This document shows, piece by piece, positions 15,656-23,668 of a stretch of DNA of 64,000 nt (position 1 is its first letter; every line of letters begins with the position of its first letter). The stretch spans positions 1 to 64,000 of the forward strand of contig SVRQ01000002.1 in NCBI GenBank assembly GCA_015064725.1, written 5' to 3'. Below the pieces are notes generated by a model. It had not been told where the DNA came from. It saw only the letters and a list, made by a program, of their open reading frames with translations, and did not search any database. The position numbers and the translations under genes are program-made. The DNA is from Oscillospiraceae bacterium (GTDB lineage: Bacteria > Bacillota > Clostridia > Oscillospirales > CAG-272).

Positions 15656-16687
15656 ATGAATATGAATTTTAAGAAAAAGCTTCCCGTTCCTATGGAAGTT
15701 AAGGAAATGTACCCTCTTTCCCTTGAGCTTGCCGAAAAGAAGGCTGCGCGCGACAAGGCCATCAAGGACGTTTTTGCCGGTAAGAGCGATAAGATGCTTC
15801 TCGTTATCGGACCCTGCTCCGCAGATAACGAGGATTCCGTAATGGACTACATATGCAGACTTAAAAACGTACAGGACAAGGTTGCGGATAAGCTTATCAT
15901 CATTCCCCGTATCTACACGGGTAAGCCCAGAACCATTGGCGACGGCTACAAGGGTATGGTACACCAGCCCAACCCCAACGAAGCTCCCGATGCTTTCAAG
16001 GGCATCGTTGCTATACGTCAGCTTCATATGAGAGCACTTGCGGAAACGGGTCTTTCCACGGCGGACGAAATGCTCTACCCCGAAAACCACCGTTACCTTT
16101 CCGACCTTCTTTCCTACGTTGCGATCGGCGCGCGCAGTGTTGAAGACCAGCACCACAGACTTACGGCAAGCGGTCTTGATATCCCCGTTGGTATGAAGAA
16201 CCCCACAAGCGGCGATATTTCCGTTATGATGAACTCTATTACGGCGGGTCAGCACGCGCACCAGTTTATCTACCGCGGCTGGGAGGTTGAAAGCCAGGGC
16301 AACGAATACGTTCACGCTATCCTTCGCGGATATGTGAACAAGCACGGTCAGTCCCTGCCCAACTACCATTACGAGGACCTTATCAACCTTTATGAGGAAT
16401 ATGCGAAGAAGCCCGATCTCAAGAATCCTGCCGTTATCGTGGACACGAACCACGCAAACTCCGGCAAGAAGCACCTGGAGCAGGTTCGTATCGCGAAAGA
16501 AGTTCTTCACTCTTGCAGATACAACAAGGATATTCGCTCCATCGTCAAGGGCTTTATGATCGAAAGCTATATCGAGGACGGCGCACAGAAGATAGGCGAA
16601 GGCGTTTACGGTAAGTCTATCACAGATCCGTGCCTCGGATGGGAAAAGACGGAGAAGCTCATCCTCGACATCGCGGACGTGCTTTAA
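15656..16687 (+). CDS. aroF: DAHP synthase, class I alpha type
   Basis: A 343-residue metal-dependent aldolase joining PEP and erythrose-4-phosphate, the entry step of the shikimate pathway. Motifs: LVIGPCSADNEDSVMDY (PEP and metal-binding Cys), IPRIYTGKPRTIGDGYKGM (PEP-binding Arg and Lys), GARSVEDQHHRLTASGLDIPVGMKNPTSGD (catalytic loop and Lys) and VDTNHANSGKKHLEQ (metal His). This is the AroF/G/H feedback-regulated type, so Phe or Tyr inhibition is possible. It is separated from tyrA by 141 bp holding a repeat hairpin. AGGAG stands 9 nt before the chosen ATG; a second ATG two codons later is also usable. It closes the aromatic block before a terminator. Confidence 0.96.
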   Translation: MNMNFKKKLPVPMEVKEMYPLSLELAEKKAARDKAIKDVFAGKSDKMLLVIGPCSADNEDSVMDYICRLKNVQDKVADKLIIIPRIYTGKPRTIGDGYKGMVHQPNPNEAPDAFKGIVAIRQLHMRALAETGLSTADEMLYPENHRYLSDLLSYVAIGARSVEDQHHRLTASGLDIPVGMKNPTSGDISVMMNSITAGQHAHQFIYRGWEVESQGNEYVHAILRGYVNKHGQSLPNYHYEDLINLYEEYAKKPDLKNPAVIVDTNHANSGKKHLEQVRIAKEVLHSCRYNKDIRSIVKGFMIESYIEDGAQKIGEGVYGKSITDPCLGWEKTEKLILDIADVL

Positions 16688-16700
16688 TAAAAAGCTTTAA

Positions 16701-16725
16701 AAAACGCACCGAAAGGTGCGTTTTT
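16701..16725 (+). terminator. Terminator after aroF
   Basis: AAAACGCACC (16701-16710), GAAA tetraloop, GGTGCGTTTT (16715-16724) and T. This marks the end of the aromatic operon. Confidence 0.9.
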
Positions 16726-16772
16726 GCATCGTATAAGGTTTCTTTGGTTCTTTCTTTTTAAGAAAGAAGAGG

Positions 16773-17388
16773 TGTTAAAACGCTTTGCGTTTTAACAAAT
16801 TATTTAACTAACTTTTTCTTTTTGAAAGAAAAAGTTACAAAAAGAAGCAAAAACCCTGCAGGTTTATCGGCTTGTGCAGACTTGAACCTATGACAATTTC
16901 AGCTCCCCGAGCAGTTTTCACTCGCGAACTCGCAAAAACTACTCGGAACCACGCTGAAGATTACGGAGTGCAAGTTTAGGCTGAAAACGCGAGATAGCAA
17001 ATATCAAAATTTTTGCTTTCTTCATCACGCGCTTTCAGTAAAAAGCTGCACAGCAAATGACCTCGGCGTTACGCCTTCAAATTCGTAGAATTTGAATTTT
17101 GCTTTGTAAAAAAACTTTGCTAAAGTACAAAAGGCAATAGATTTGTTCGCACTATGGGATTCGGCATATTTTTTGCGAGTTCGCGAGTGAAAAATGTGGC
17201 GTAGCCGACAACGAACCATTAAAATTTTCGATAACGATAAACCGGAACGGTTTTTTATCTTTTTGCGAGCAAACACGGCTTCGCCTTTCGCTAGATACAA
17301 ACAGCCATTTAGGCTGTTTGTATCTGCTCACTTTAAACAAGAAAAAGCGGTATAAAATAATTTTTGTTAAAACACAACGTGTTTTAAC
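16773..17388 (-). mobile_element. Dispersed non-coding element, copy A (inverted relative to copy B)
   Basis: This fills most of the 825-bp gap 16688-17512. One end is a hairpin TGTTAAAACGC/GCGTTTTAACA (16773-16797) followed by AACTTTTTCTTT/AAAGAAAAAGTT (16810-16836) and ACAAAAAGAAGCAAAA. The other end, read inward on the minus strand, is GTTAAAACAC/GTGTTTTAAC (17366-17388), then ACCGCTTTTTCTTG. Bases 17225-17270 are a perfect 46-nt reverse complement of 23731-23776 in copy B. Further shared blocks continue inward (TTTTTCACTCGC..CTCGCAAAAA; GCCGAGGTCATTTGCT). No transposase is inside. It resembles a MITE in having complex inverted ends; mobility is inferred. Confidence 0.75.
17293..17325. repeat. 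Hairpin insertion inside element A
   Basis: AGATACAAACAGCC (17293-17306), ATTTA loop, GGCTGTTTGTATCT (17312-17325): a perfect 14-bp stem. It sits inside a roughly 60-nt stretch absent from copy B, interrupting A's second terminal hairpin. Confidence 0.75.
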
Positions 17389-17426
17389 ACTTCTTTTTTC
17401 TAAAAAGAAAAAAGTTAATAAAATAA

Positions 17427-17456
17427 ATGCAATAAAACGTGCGCGTTTTATTGCAT
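17427..17456. promoter_or_regulatory. 30-bp inverted repeat overlapping the nadE -35 box
   Basis: ATGCAATAAAACG / CGTTTTATTGCAT, perfect 13-bp arms around TGCG. Its last six bases are the -35 hexamer (TTGCAT) of the nadE promoter, so it could be an operator. It could also be another repeat hairpin. Confidence 0.55.
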
Positions 17457-17479
17457 AACGTGTTTTTTTGTGATAAAAT
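17451..17479 (+). promoter_or_regulatory. Promoter for nadE
   Basis: TTGCAT (17451-17456), 17-bp spacer, TAAAAT (17474-17479), 33 bp before the nadE ATG. Confidence 0.65.
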
Positions 17480-17512
17480 ATAAATAATATAACTCTTCGG
17501 GAGGAACAAAAG

Positions 17513-18256
17513 ATGTATAAATTTGACGTGAAAAAAGCCACGGACGGCTGCATTGCCTGGATACAGGATTGGTTTGAAAAAAACGGTAAGGGCTGCAACG
17601 CCATAATCGGTATTTCCGGCGGTAAGGACAGCTCCGTTGTTGCCGCGCTTTGCTGCCGCGCTCTCGGAAAAGAGAGGGTCTTCGGCGTGCTTATGCCCGA
17701 CGGCGAGCAGTGCGATATAGATTATTCCCACGATCTTTGCGAATTTCTTGAAATAGAAAATATCGTTGTTGACATACACCCTGCGGTTGCAGGCGTTTAT
17801 GAAGCCTTGGGCGGCAGGATAGAGATCTCCGAGCAATCGAGAATTAACCTCCCTCCCAGGATCCGTATGACAACGCTTTACGCTATTTCGCAATCCAAAA
17901 ACGGCAGAGTTGCAAACACCTGCAACCTTTCGGAGGATTGGGTCGGCTACTCTACAAGATACGGCGACAGCGCGGGCGATTTCGGCCCCATATCCCGTCT
18001 TACCGTGGCGGAGGTCAAGGAAATGGGCAGATACCTGGGTCTTCCCGAAAAATTTATCGAAAAAGCCCCCTCGGACGGTCTTTCCGGCAAAACGGATGAG
18101 GACAAGCTCGGTTTTACATACGCTATGCTTGATAAGTACATCCGCGAGGGTGTTATAGACGACGAAGAAAAGAAAGCCAAAATAGACAGACTCCACGTTA
18201 TCAATAAATTCAAGCTCGAAACGCTTCCCGTTTACGAGTTCGACCCCGCAGAATAA
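17513..18256 (+). CDS. nadE: NAD+ synthase, ammonia-dependent type
   Basis: A 247-residue ATP-pyrophosphatase that amidates nicotinic acid adenine dinucleotide to NAD+. The PP-loop reads IGISGGKDSSVVAAL (residues about 31-45). NTCNLSEDWVGYSTRYGDSAGDFGPI is the substrate and ammonia-site segment, and EKAPSDGLSGKTDEDKLGFTY matches the flexible C-terminal loop of NadE. There is no N-terminal nitrilase-type glutaminase domain, so free ammonia is the expected nitrogen donor. GGGAGG lies 8 nt before the ATG. The dCMP deaminase gene follows after 20 bp, suggesting cotranscription. Upstream is element A and a palindrome over the -35. Confidence 0.93.
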   Translation: MYKFDVKKATDGCIAWIQDWFEKNGKGCNAIIGISGGKDSSVVAALCCRALGKERVFGVLMPDGEQCDIDYSHDLCEFLEIENIVVDIHPAVAGVYEALGGRIEISEQSRINLPPRIRMTTLYAISQSKNGRVANTCNLSEDWVGYSTRYGDSAGDFGPISRLTVAEVKEMGRYLGLPEKFIEKAPSDGLSGKTDEDKLGFTYAMLDKYIREGVIDDEEKKAKIDRLHVINKFKLETLPVYEFDPAE

Positions 18257-18276
18257 ATTTTACGGAGAGTAACGAT

Positions 18277-18774
18277 ATGTCACCTTTGAAACGCCCCGAC
18301 AAGGAAAACTACTATCTTGATATAGCGCAGACCGTGGCGCAGAGAAGCACTTGCCTTCGCCGTGCGTTTGGCGCAATTATTGTCAAAAACGATATAATAA
18401 TATCGACAGGGTATAACGGAGCCCCCAGAGGACGCAAAAACTGTACGGATATAAATTTTTGTATGCGCGACCACCTCGGTATTCCGCGCGGAGAAAGATA
18501 TGAGATGTGCCGTTCCGTCCACGCGGAGGCGAACGCGATAATCGCCGCCTCGCGTGATCAGATGCTCGGCGCAACGCTCTATATGGCGTGTCTTGACGCT
18601 AAAACGGGAGAGCTTATGCCCGGGACCTGCTCTTGTATGATGTGCAAGCGTCAAGTGATCAATGCCGGCATCGAGCGCGTTATCGTGCGCGATACGCAGG
18701 AGAAATATTCCGTTTATAACGTAGCGGATTGGATAGAGAATGACGACAGCCTCAGCGGCAAGTTCGGATATTGA
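18277..18774 (+). CDS. dCMP deaminase (ComEB-like)
   Basis: A 165-residue zinc deaminase converting dCMP to dUMP for thymidylate synthesis. The zinc His/Glu motif is VHAEANAI (about residues 88-95). The Cys pair appears as TCSCMMCKRQVINAG, where the usual first residue of PCxxC is Thr-Cys-Ser-Cys. TGYNGAPRGRKNC near residue 45 carries the nucleotide-binding Asn and an extra zinc-site Cys typical of the ComEB/dCD group. CGGAGAG precedes the ATG by 8 nt. It follows nadE by 20 bp and is followed by a repeat-rich spacer, then convergent spoVG. Confidence 0.93.
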   Translation: MSPLKRPDKENYYLDIAQTVAQRSTCLRRAFGAIIVKNDIIISTGYNGAPRGRKNCTDINFCMRDHLGIPRGERYEMCRSVHAEANAIIAASRDQMLGATLYMACLDAKTGELMPGTCSCMMCKRQVINAGIERVIVRDTQEKYSVYNVADWIENDDSLSGKFGY

Positions 18775-18841
18775 CGCGAAGCGTATTAAAACGAAATAAA
18801 ACCGCCATAATAATGCAATGTCATTAAGTTAACAAAAGAAA

Positions 18842-18956
18842 AGGCTCTCCCTTGGGGAGAGCACCCGGCGTAGGAGGGTGAGAGGGCGATATTCCTATGG
18901 TAAGCGCCCTCTCCGTCACGCTTCTCGTGCCACCTCCCCCAAAAAGGGGGGAGGTT
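18842..18956. repeat. GC-rich REP-like hairpin cluster
   Basis: In the dCMP deaminase/spoVG spacer: GCTCTCCC/GGGAGAGC at 18844-18862, AGAGGGCG/CGCCCTCT spanning about 18881-18913, CACG..CGTG near 18917-18930, and ACCTCCCCC/GGGGGGAGGT at about 18930-18955. It is similar in flavour to the GGTGGATGAGGT repeats at 23554, 49021 and 62986. Confidence 0.7.
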
Positions 18957-19008
18957 TAACTTAAATGCTACGCATAATAATGGCGGTTTTCTTTCAGGAA
19001 AGAGCACC

Positions 19009-19335
19009 TCAGTCTGCAAATGCTTCTATATACTCATCCTTGTAAGAGTTGGGGTGGGGTATCACGCCGTCCTCAATATCTTTGAGATATTTGAAGTAAG
19101 CACCGATAACCGTATCTTCAAGCGTTATGCGCATAGCCGAGTTGATGGGATGGACGATATCGCGGTATGTGCCGTCGGGATTTTTTCTTGAGGGCATAAC
19201 AACGAAGAATTTGTCCCTTGCGTTGATGACCTTAACGTCATGAAGCGCGAGCATATTATCGAACGTGATGGATACAACTGCTTTCATAGGACCTTCGTCA
19301 AAAATTTTTCTGATTTTTACATCTGTGATCTGCAT
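19009..19335 (-). CDS. spoVG: SpoVG, RNA/DNA-binding regulator
   Basis: A 108-residue protein opening MQITDVKIRKIFDEGPMKAVVSITFD, with the family block VVMPSRKNPDGTYRDIVHPIN in the middle, the most conserved SpoVG stretch. In Bacillus it affects septation during sporulation; in other Firmicutes and spirochetes it binds nucleic acids and tunes cell-envelope and virulence genes. A C-terminal extension after IEDG is slightly longer than in Bacillus (97 aa). CAAGGAG stands 9 nt before the ATG. It is convergent with the dCMP deaminase gene and divergent from murC, sharing a 176-bp AT-rich region with it; no convincing SigH promoter was seen. Confidence 0.95.
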   Translation of the reverse strand: MQITDVKIRKIFDEGPMKAVVSITFDNMLALHDVKVINARDKFFVVMPSRKNPDGTYRDIVHPINSAMRITLEDTVIGAYFKYLKDIEDGVIPHPNSYKDEYIEAFAD

Positions 19336-19511
19336 TTGTGTTTTCTCCTTGAAATTGTTTATTTTTCATTGTTTGGCTATATTTTACTACCTAATTGTGA
19401 ACTTTATTCAAATGAATGGTTAGTAAATTTTAAATTTTTTTAAACATATGTGTGATTTTTGCGTTACATATATGTTAACGGTACATTTTTTTATAAAAAA
19501 GAGGTTTCAAT

Positions 19512-20885
19512 ATGTCTTTTGAAAAAACAACCGTTCTGCCGCAGGACGTGCGCACTTTCTTTTTTGTCGGCATCGGCGGAATAAGTATGTCTAGCATCGC
19601 TTTCGTGCTTGCATCCAAGGGATACACGGTGCGCGGCTCGGACAGAACGGAAAGCGATATGACGCAAAGGCTGCGCGATGCGGGCATAGAGGTATTTATA
19701 GGGCACGATGCAGCGCACGTAGAGGGCGCGGACGTCATCATATACACGGGTGCTGTGAATGAGCAGAATCCGGAGATAGCGGAAGCAAAGAAACGCGGCA
19801 TACCGCTTGTTTACCGTGCAGATGCCATCGGCTATCTTATGCAGAAATACAAAACGCGCATAGGTGTTTCCGGCTCCCACGGTAAATCCACCTGCACGGC
19901 GATGATCTCTCACATTCTTATCGCATCGGGAAAGGACCCCACGGTCATGTGCGGCGCGCAGACCGCGGAGATGGGCGGCGCGTACCGCGTCGGCAAAAGG
20001 GAAGATTTCGTTTTCGAGGCTTGCGAATATAAGGATTCGTTCCTCGGCTTTTTCCCCTCCGTTTCCGTTGTGCTGAATATAGACCTGGACCACACGGATT
20101 ATTTCACGGGCGGACTTGAACAGATAAAGGAGTCCTTCCGCCAATACGCATTGCTCGCCTTCGCGCAGGAGGAGCCGCTTGTGGTCTCCAATGCGGACGA
20201 CGGAAACACGGCGCGTGCGCTCTTCGGCGTTGAAAAAACGACCTTCGGTATAGTGAATGATGCGGATTTTTGCGCCGTTAACATTACCTATAACAACGGC
20301 TGCGCAGAGTTCGATATTGCAAGAAAAGGAGAGTTTTTTTGCCACGCCGCGCTCAGCGTGCCTGGCAGGCACAACGTGTATAACGCGCTTGCAGCGGCGG
20401 TTGCTTGCTTCCACGCGGGTGTCCTTCCTGCCGATATCGGAAAATATCTTTCCGATTTTGCGGGTCTTGCCAGAAGATTTGAGAAAAAAGGAAGCGTGAA
20501 CGGGGCAGACGTGTATATAGATTACGCGCACCACCCAAGGGAGATCGTTTCCTCCATAGCCGCGGCAAAAAAAATGACGCAGGGCAGGGTGATCTGCGTT
20601 TTCGAGCCGCATACCTATTCGCGCGCGTCTGCGCTGTTTTCGGAGTTTGCCGCGTCCTTTGCAGACTCGGATAAGACGTTTTTCGTCGATATTTATGCCG
20701 CGCGAGAGGTGAACACATACGGCGTTTCCTCCGCACAGCTTGCAGAAGCAACGGACGGCGGAGAATACACCCCCTCCTATGAGGATGCCGCGCGCAGACT
20801 GCGCGAGTATGCAAGAAAAGGCGATACGGTGCTTATACTCGGCGCGGGAACGGTGACCGAGGTGGCATCGATGCTTGCTTGTTAA
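19512..20885 (+). CDS. murC: UDP-N-acetylmuramate--L-alanine ligase
   Basis: A 457-residue Mur ligase adding L-Ala to UDP-MurNAc in peptidoglycan synthesis. The N-terminal UDP-binding loop is FVGIGGISMSSIAFVL. The ATP loop VSGSHGKSTCTAMI lies near residue 117, ACEYKDSFLGFFPSV follows, and NIDLDHTDYF carries the conserved Glu/His environment. The C-terminal domain has YIDYAHHPREI and the FEPHTYSR segment typical of MurC. AGAGG stands 8 nt upstream of the ATG. It is followed by a strong terminator, so it is probably monocistronic or the last gene of a unit. A weak TTGCGT-17-TACATT promoter is possible at 19459-19487. Confidence 0.96.
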   Translation: MSFEKTTVLPQDVRTFFFVGIGGISMSSIAFVLASKGYTVRGSDRTESDMTQRLRDAGIEVFIGHDAAHVEGADVIIYTGAVNEQNPEIAEAKKRGIPLVYRADAIGYLMQKYKTRIGVSGSHGKSTCTAMISHILIASGKDPTVMCGAQTAEMGGAYRVGKREDFVFEACEYKDSFLGFFPSVSVVLNIDLDHTDYFTGGLEQIKESFRQYALLAFAQEEPLVVSNADDGNTARALFGVEKTTFGIVNDADFCAVNITYNNGCAEFDIARKGEFFCHAALSVPGRHNVYNALAAAVACFHAGVLPADIGKYLSDFAGLARRFEKKGSVNGADVYIDYAHHPREIVSSIAAAKKMTQGRVICVFEPHTYSRASALFSEFAASFADSDKTFFVDIYAAREVNTYGVSSAQLAEATDGGEYTPSYEDAARRLREYARKGDTVLILGAGTVTEVASMLAC

Positions 20886-20906
20886 GTTCTTCTGAAAATT
20901 TATGCA

Positions 20907-20935
20907 GTCAAAAGCGCAATTTTTGCGCTTTTGAC
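20907..20935 (+). terminator. Terminator after murC
   Basis: A perfect 13-bp stem (GTCAAAAGCGCAA / TTGCGCTTTTGAC) with a TTT loop, followed by GAATATTTTT. Confidence 0.85.
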
Positions 20936-20956
20936 GAATATTTTTGCAATTTTATG

Positions 20957-20985
20957 TTGACAAATCAGCACAGTTAAACTATAAT
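20957..20985 (+). promoter_or_regulatory. Consensus promoter of the amino-acid ABC transporter operon
   Basis: TTGACA (20957-20962), 17 bp, TATAAT (20980-20985); 48 bp to the binding-protein ATG. Confidence 0.9.
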
Positions 20986-21033
20986 TACACATACTATCCT
21001 ATTTAAAATTATATATTACGGAGGAAATAGAAA

Positions 21034-21891
21034 ATGAAAAAAATCATTAGCATTGTTCTCGCAGCAGCTCTTATGCTCTGCACACTTTTCGCTCTCGCTT
21101 CCTGCGGCGGCGCAAACTATAAGGTAGGCGTTCAGTCCGGTACAACAGGCTGGAGCTTTATGTCCGGTGACGCTGACTGGGGCTTTACAGGCTTCCCCAC
21201 GATCGACGTTGCTTCCTATGACAACGGTTCTCTTGCTGTTTCTGCTCTTAAAGCAGGCAACGTTGACTTCGTTGTAATCGACGCAGACGTTGCAAAGGCT
21301 CTCGTTGCTGAAAACGCCGGCACAAAGGTTATCGACATCGCTCTTACAACAGAATCCTACGGTATTGCTGTTGACAAGAAGCAGACAGAGCTTCTTGCAA
21401 GCATCAACGGTGTTCTCGCTTCCAAAAAAGCTGAGATCGACGCTATCTTCACAAAATATGCAAACGTTGACGACAGCAACGCTGCAAACTGGACAGGTGA
21501 CGTTATCCCCGCCGGTACATACGATTCTTCCAAGAACCAGCTCGTTGTTGCTACAAACGCAGCATTCGCTCCCTTTGAATTTACTGTAGGTAACGGCTTT
21601 GCAGGTATCGATATGGAGATCGCTAAGCTCGTTGCAGACGAACTCGGTATGGAGCTCGTTATCAAGGATATGGACTTCGATGCTATCACAACATCTCTCG
21701 GTGTAAACGGCATTGACGTTGGTATTGCAGCTATGACAATCAACCCTGCACGTCAGGAAGTTGTAAACTTCTCCGATTCCTACTACACAGACGCTTACCA
21801 GGTTATCATCGTTAAAGAAGGCGATACAACGTTTGACGCTTGCAAGACAACGGAAGACGTTCTCAAGACCTTCGACACTCTTTCCAAATAA
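21034..21891 (+). CDS. Family 3 solute-binding lipoprotein with circularly permuted domains
   Basis: A 285-residue amino-acid binding lipoprotein; signal peptide to LASC, lipidated Cys24. The domain order is reversed relative to normal family 3 proteins. Residues about 29-143 are the second-lobe half (YKVGVQSGTTGWSFM, ALKAGNVDFVVIDADVAKAL, ESYGIAVDKKQTELLASING). Residues about 167-263 are the first-lobe half that normally opens the mature protein (NQLVVATNAAFAPFEFTVGN, IDMEIAKLVADELGM, AMTINPARQEVVNFSDSYY). A roughly 23-residue linker joins them. Arg240 and the FAPFEF aromatic should still form the ligand site. A strong promoter and GGAGG precede it. The permease starts inside its stop codon (TAATG). 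Confidence 0.92.
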   Translation: MKKIISIVLAAALMLCTLFALASCGGANYKVGVQSGTTGWSFMSGDADWGFTGFPTIDVASYDNGSLAVSALKAGNVDFVVIDADVAKALVAENAGTKVIDIALTTESYGIAVDKKQTELLASINGVLASKKAEIDAIFTKYANVDDSNAANWTGDVIPAGTYDSSKNQLVVATNAAFAPFEFTVGNGFAGIDMEIAKLVADELGMELVIKDMDFDAITTSLGVNGIDVGIAAMTINPARQEVVNFSDSYYTDAYQVIIVKEGDTTFDACKTTEDVLKTFDTLSK

Positions 21892-22592
21892 TGCAAAAAG
21901 AGTGGGAATTATTTTACAGAAAATTCATAACGTACGGCGGTTATGAAAACGTATTGAACGGTCTTTGGATCACGGTTCAGATAGCCGTCCTCGGTCTTGT
22001 TATCGGTATCCTCATCGGTATGGTCATTGCCGTTATCAAGATGATACCCAAAAACAGGACTGCTCCGAAGATATTCTCGTTCATATGCGATATATACATA
22101 GGCTTCTTCCGCGGAACGCCTATCGTGGTTCAGCTTCTTATCGGTTATTTCGTACTTATGCCCGCACTCGGACTTAACCTTCCGAACGTAGCGGTTGCCA
22201 TTGCCGTTTTCGGTATGAACAGCGGCGCGTACGTTTCCGAAATTATGCGAAGCGGTATTCAGGCGGTCGATCCCGGTCAGCTGGAGGCTGCCCGTGCGCT
22301 CGGTCTTAATTACCCCACGTCTATGATAAAGGTAGTTATCCCCCAGGCTGTTAAGAATATTATGCCTACGCTCGGTAACGAATTTATCTCCCTTATTAAA
22401 GAAACGTCCGTTGTAAGCTTTATCGCCATCGTTGACCTTACAAAGGCCTTCAGACAGATAGGCGACTCCAACTACGAGTACATAATCCCGTATCTTATGC
22501 TTGCGGCCGTTTACCTTGTGATAGTTTATATCATCTCCCAACTTGTCAAACTCCTTGAAAGGAGGCTGAAAAAAGTTGATAGAAATAGTTAA
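21891..22592 (+). CDS. Polar amino-acid ABC transporter permease
   Basis: A 233-residue permease of the HisM/GlnP type, with five or six helices. [21 protein letters not shown] is the first transmembrane signature, [14 protein letters not shown] follows, and the EAA loop reads [21 protein letters not shown], which contacts the ATPase. The ATG at 21891 overlaps the TAA of the binding-protein gene, so translation is probably coupled; there is no obvious Shine-Dalgarno. An in-frame 17-codon upstream extension inside the binding-protein gene is not supported. The 3' end overlaps the ATPase gene by 17 bp. Confidence 0.95.
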   Translation: MQKEWELFYRKFITYGGYENVLNGLWITVQIAVLGLVIGILIGMVIAVIKMIPKNRTAPKIFSFICDIYIGFFRGTPIVVQLLIGYFVLMPALGLNLPNVAVAIAVFGMNSGAYVSEIMRSGIQAVDPGQLEAARALGLNYPTSMIKVVIPQAVKNIMPTLGNEFISLIKETSVVSFIAIVDLTKAFRQIGDSNYEYIIPYLMLAAVYLVIVYIISQLVKLLERRLKKVDRNS

Positions 22593-23505
22593 TCTTACAA
22601 AGCAGTACGGCGACCACGTTGTTCTCAACAACATTTCCGCGACTATTGCGGACGGCGAAAAGGTTGCCATAGTAGGTCCTTCCGGCGGCGGTAAGAGCAC
22701 GCTTTTGCGTTGCCTTAACTGTATGGAAGAGCCCACAAGCGGCGAGGTTCACTTCGACGGAAAGCTCGTTTCGGACCTTGACCCGTATCTTCACGATGAG
22801 CTTATCGTTGCTTCAAAAACCTTTAAAAAGGTTTTTGCCAAGATCGTTCTTGAAAATCCCGCACTTACCGAGGATGAAGCAAGAAGCGCCGCTGTATTTA
22901 AGATAAAAGCAGAAAAGCTTCTTCGCAAAAACGAAGGCTCTGCTTTCAAAAAGGAATTCAAACGCATTGAAAAGGAGATCGCCATAGACCTCAATATCGC
23001 CCGCCGCGATATCGGTATGGTGTTCCAGCACTTTAACCTTTTCAATAACCTTACGGTTATGGAAAACCTCACGCTCGCTCCCGTTCACCTCAAGCTCAAA
23101 ACGAAAGAGGAAGCGGAAGCAAAGGCAACGGAGCTTTTGCACCGTATAGGTCTTTACGATAAAAAAGATGCGTATCCCTCCACCCTTTCGGGCGGTCAGA
23201 AGCAGCGTATCGCCATCATCCGTGCGCTTGCTATGAATCCGAAGGTAATGCTCTTTGACGAACCGACGAGCGCGCTCGACCCCGAAATGGTAGGCGAGGT
23301 TCTCGATCTTATCAAGCAGCTTGCGGACGAGGGTATGACGATGGTCATCGTAACTCACGAAATGGGATTTGCACGCGAGGTTGCAACGAGAATGCTTTTC
23401 GTTGCGGACGGCGACATCCGCGAAAGCGCGCCCCCCGCAGAGTTCTTCGACTCTCCCAAGCATCCCAGACTTAAAGAGTTCCTTTCCAAGGTTATAAAGA
23501 ACTAA
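22576..23505 (+). CDS. Amino-acid ABC transporter ATPase with a ~65-residue insertion
   Basis: A 309-residue ATPase, longer than the roughly 240-250 aa of GlnQ relatives. Walker A is GPSGGGKST (34-42), the Q-loop VFQHFNLF (Gln151), signature LSGGQ (204-208), Walker B VMLFDEP (224-230) and the switch His in [12 protein letters not shown]. The extra residues lie between Walker A and the Q-loop, roughly 71-141. They are helical and charged ([24 protein letters not shown]). The start is TTG, with GGAGG 10 nt upstream. It completes the three-gene importer and is followed by a terminator. Confidence 0.93.
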   Translation: MIEIVNLTKQYGDHVVLNNISATIADGEKVAIVGPSGGGKSTLLRCLNCMEEPTSGEVHFDGKLVSDLDPYLHDELIVASKTFKKVFAKIVLENPALTEDEARSAAVFKIKAEKLLRKNEGSAFKKEFKRIEKEIAIDLNIARRDIGMVFQHFNLFNNLTVMENLTLAPVHLKLKTKEEAEAKATELLHRIGLYDKKDAYPSTLSGGQKQRIAIIRALAMNPKVMLFDEPTSALDPEMVGEVLDLIKQLADEGMTMVIVTHEMGFAREVATRMLFVADGDIRESAPPAEFFDSPKHPRLKEFLSKVIKN

Positions 23506-23510
23506 GAAAA

Positions 23511-23538
23511 AACCGCTCGAAAGAGCGGTTTTCTTTTG
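23511..23538 (+). terminator. Terminator after the ABC transporter operon
   Basis: AACCGCTC, GAAA, GAGCGGTT followed by TTCTTTTG. Confidence 0.88.
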
Positions 23539-23553
23539 TTTTAACTGTAATTA

Positions 23554-23600
23554 GCCTTCCCCTCCGGGGAGGGGGGAGCGCTTTGCGGTGGATGAGGTGA
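23554..23600. repeat. REP-like GC-rich repeat
   Basis: CTTCCCCTCC/GGGGAGGGG hairpin, then GCGCTTTGCGGTGGATGAGGT. The last block recurs at 49056-49078 as CGCTTGCGGTGGATGAGGT and in shortened form at 63010-63027. Confidence 0.7.
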
Positions 23601-23668
23601 AGAAAAAATGTTAAAATTCGCAGAGTTTTAAATAAAGAGGTAAAAACGCCCAAGCGTTTTTAAGAGGA

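Noticed and set aside
17152-17604. 150-residue minus-strand frame across element A and the start of nadE
   Set aside because: It runs through the nadE promoter and start and is built of repeat sequence. A short block (KDKKPFRFIVIE..NGS) is also open in element B, but the eight differences there are not concentrated at silent positions, so coding is not supported.
19336-19511. SigH promoter for spoVG
   Set aside because: No convincing AGGA-N-GAAT arrangement was found in the 176-bp divergent region.
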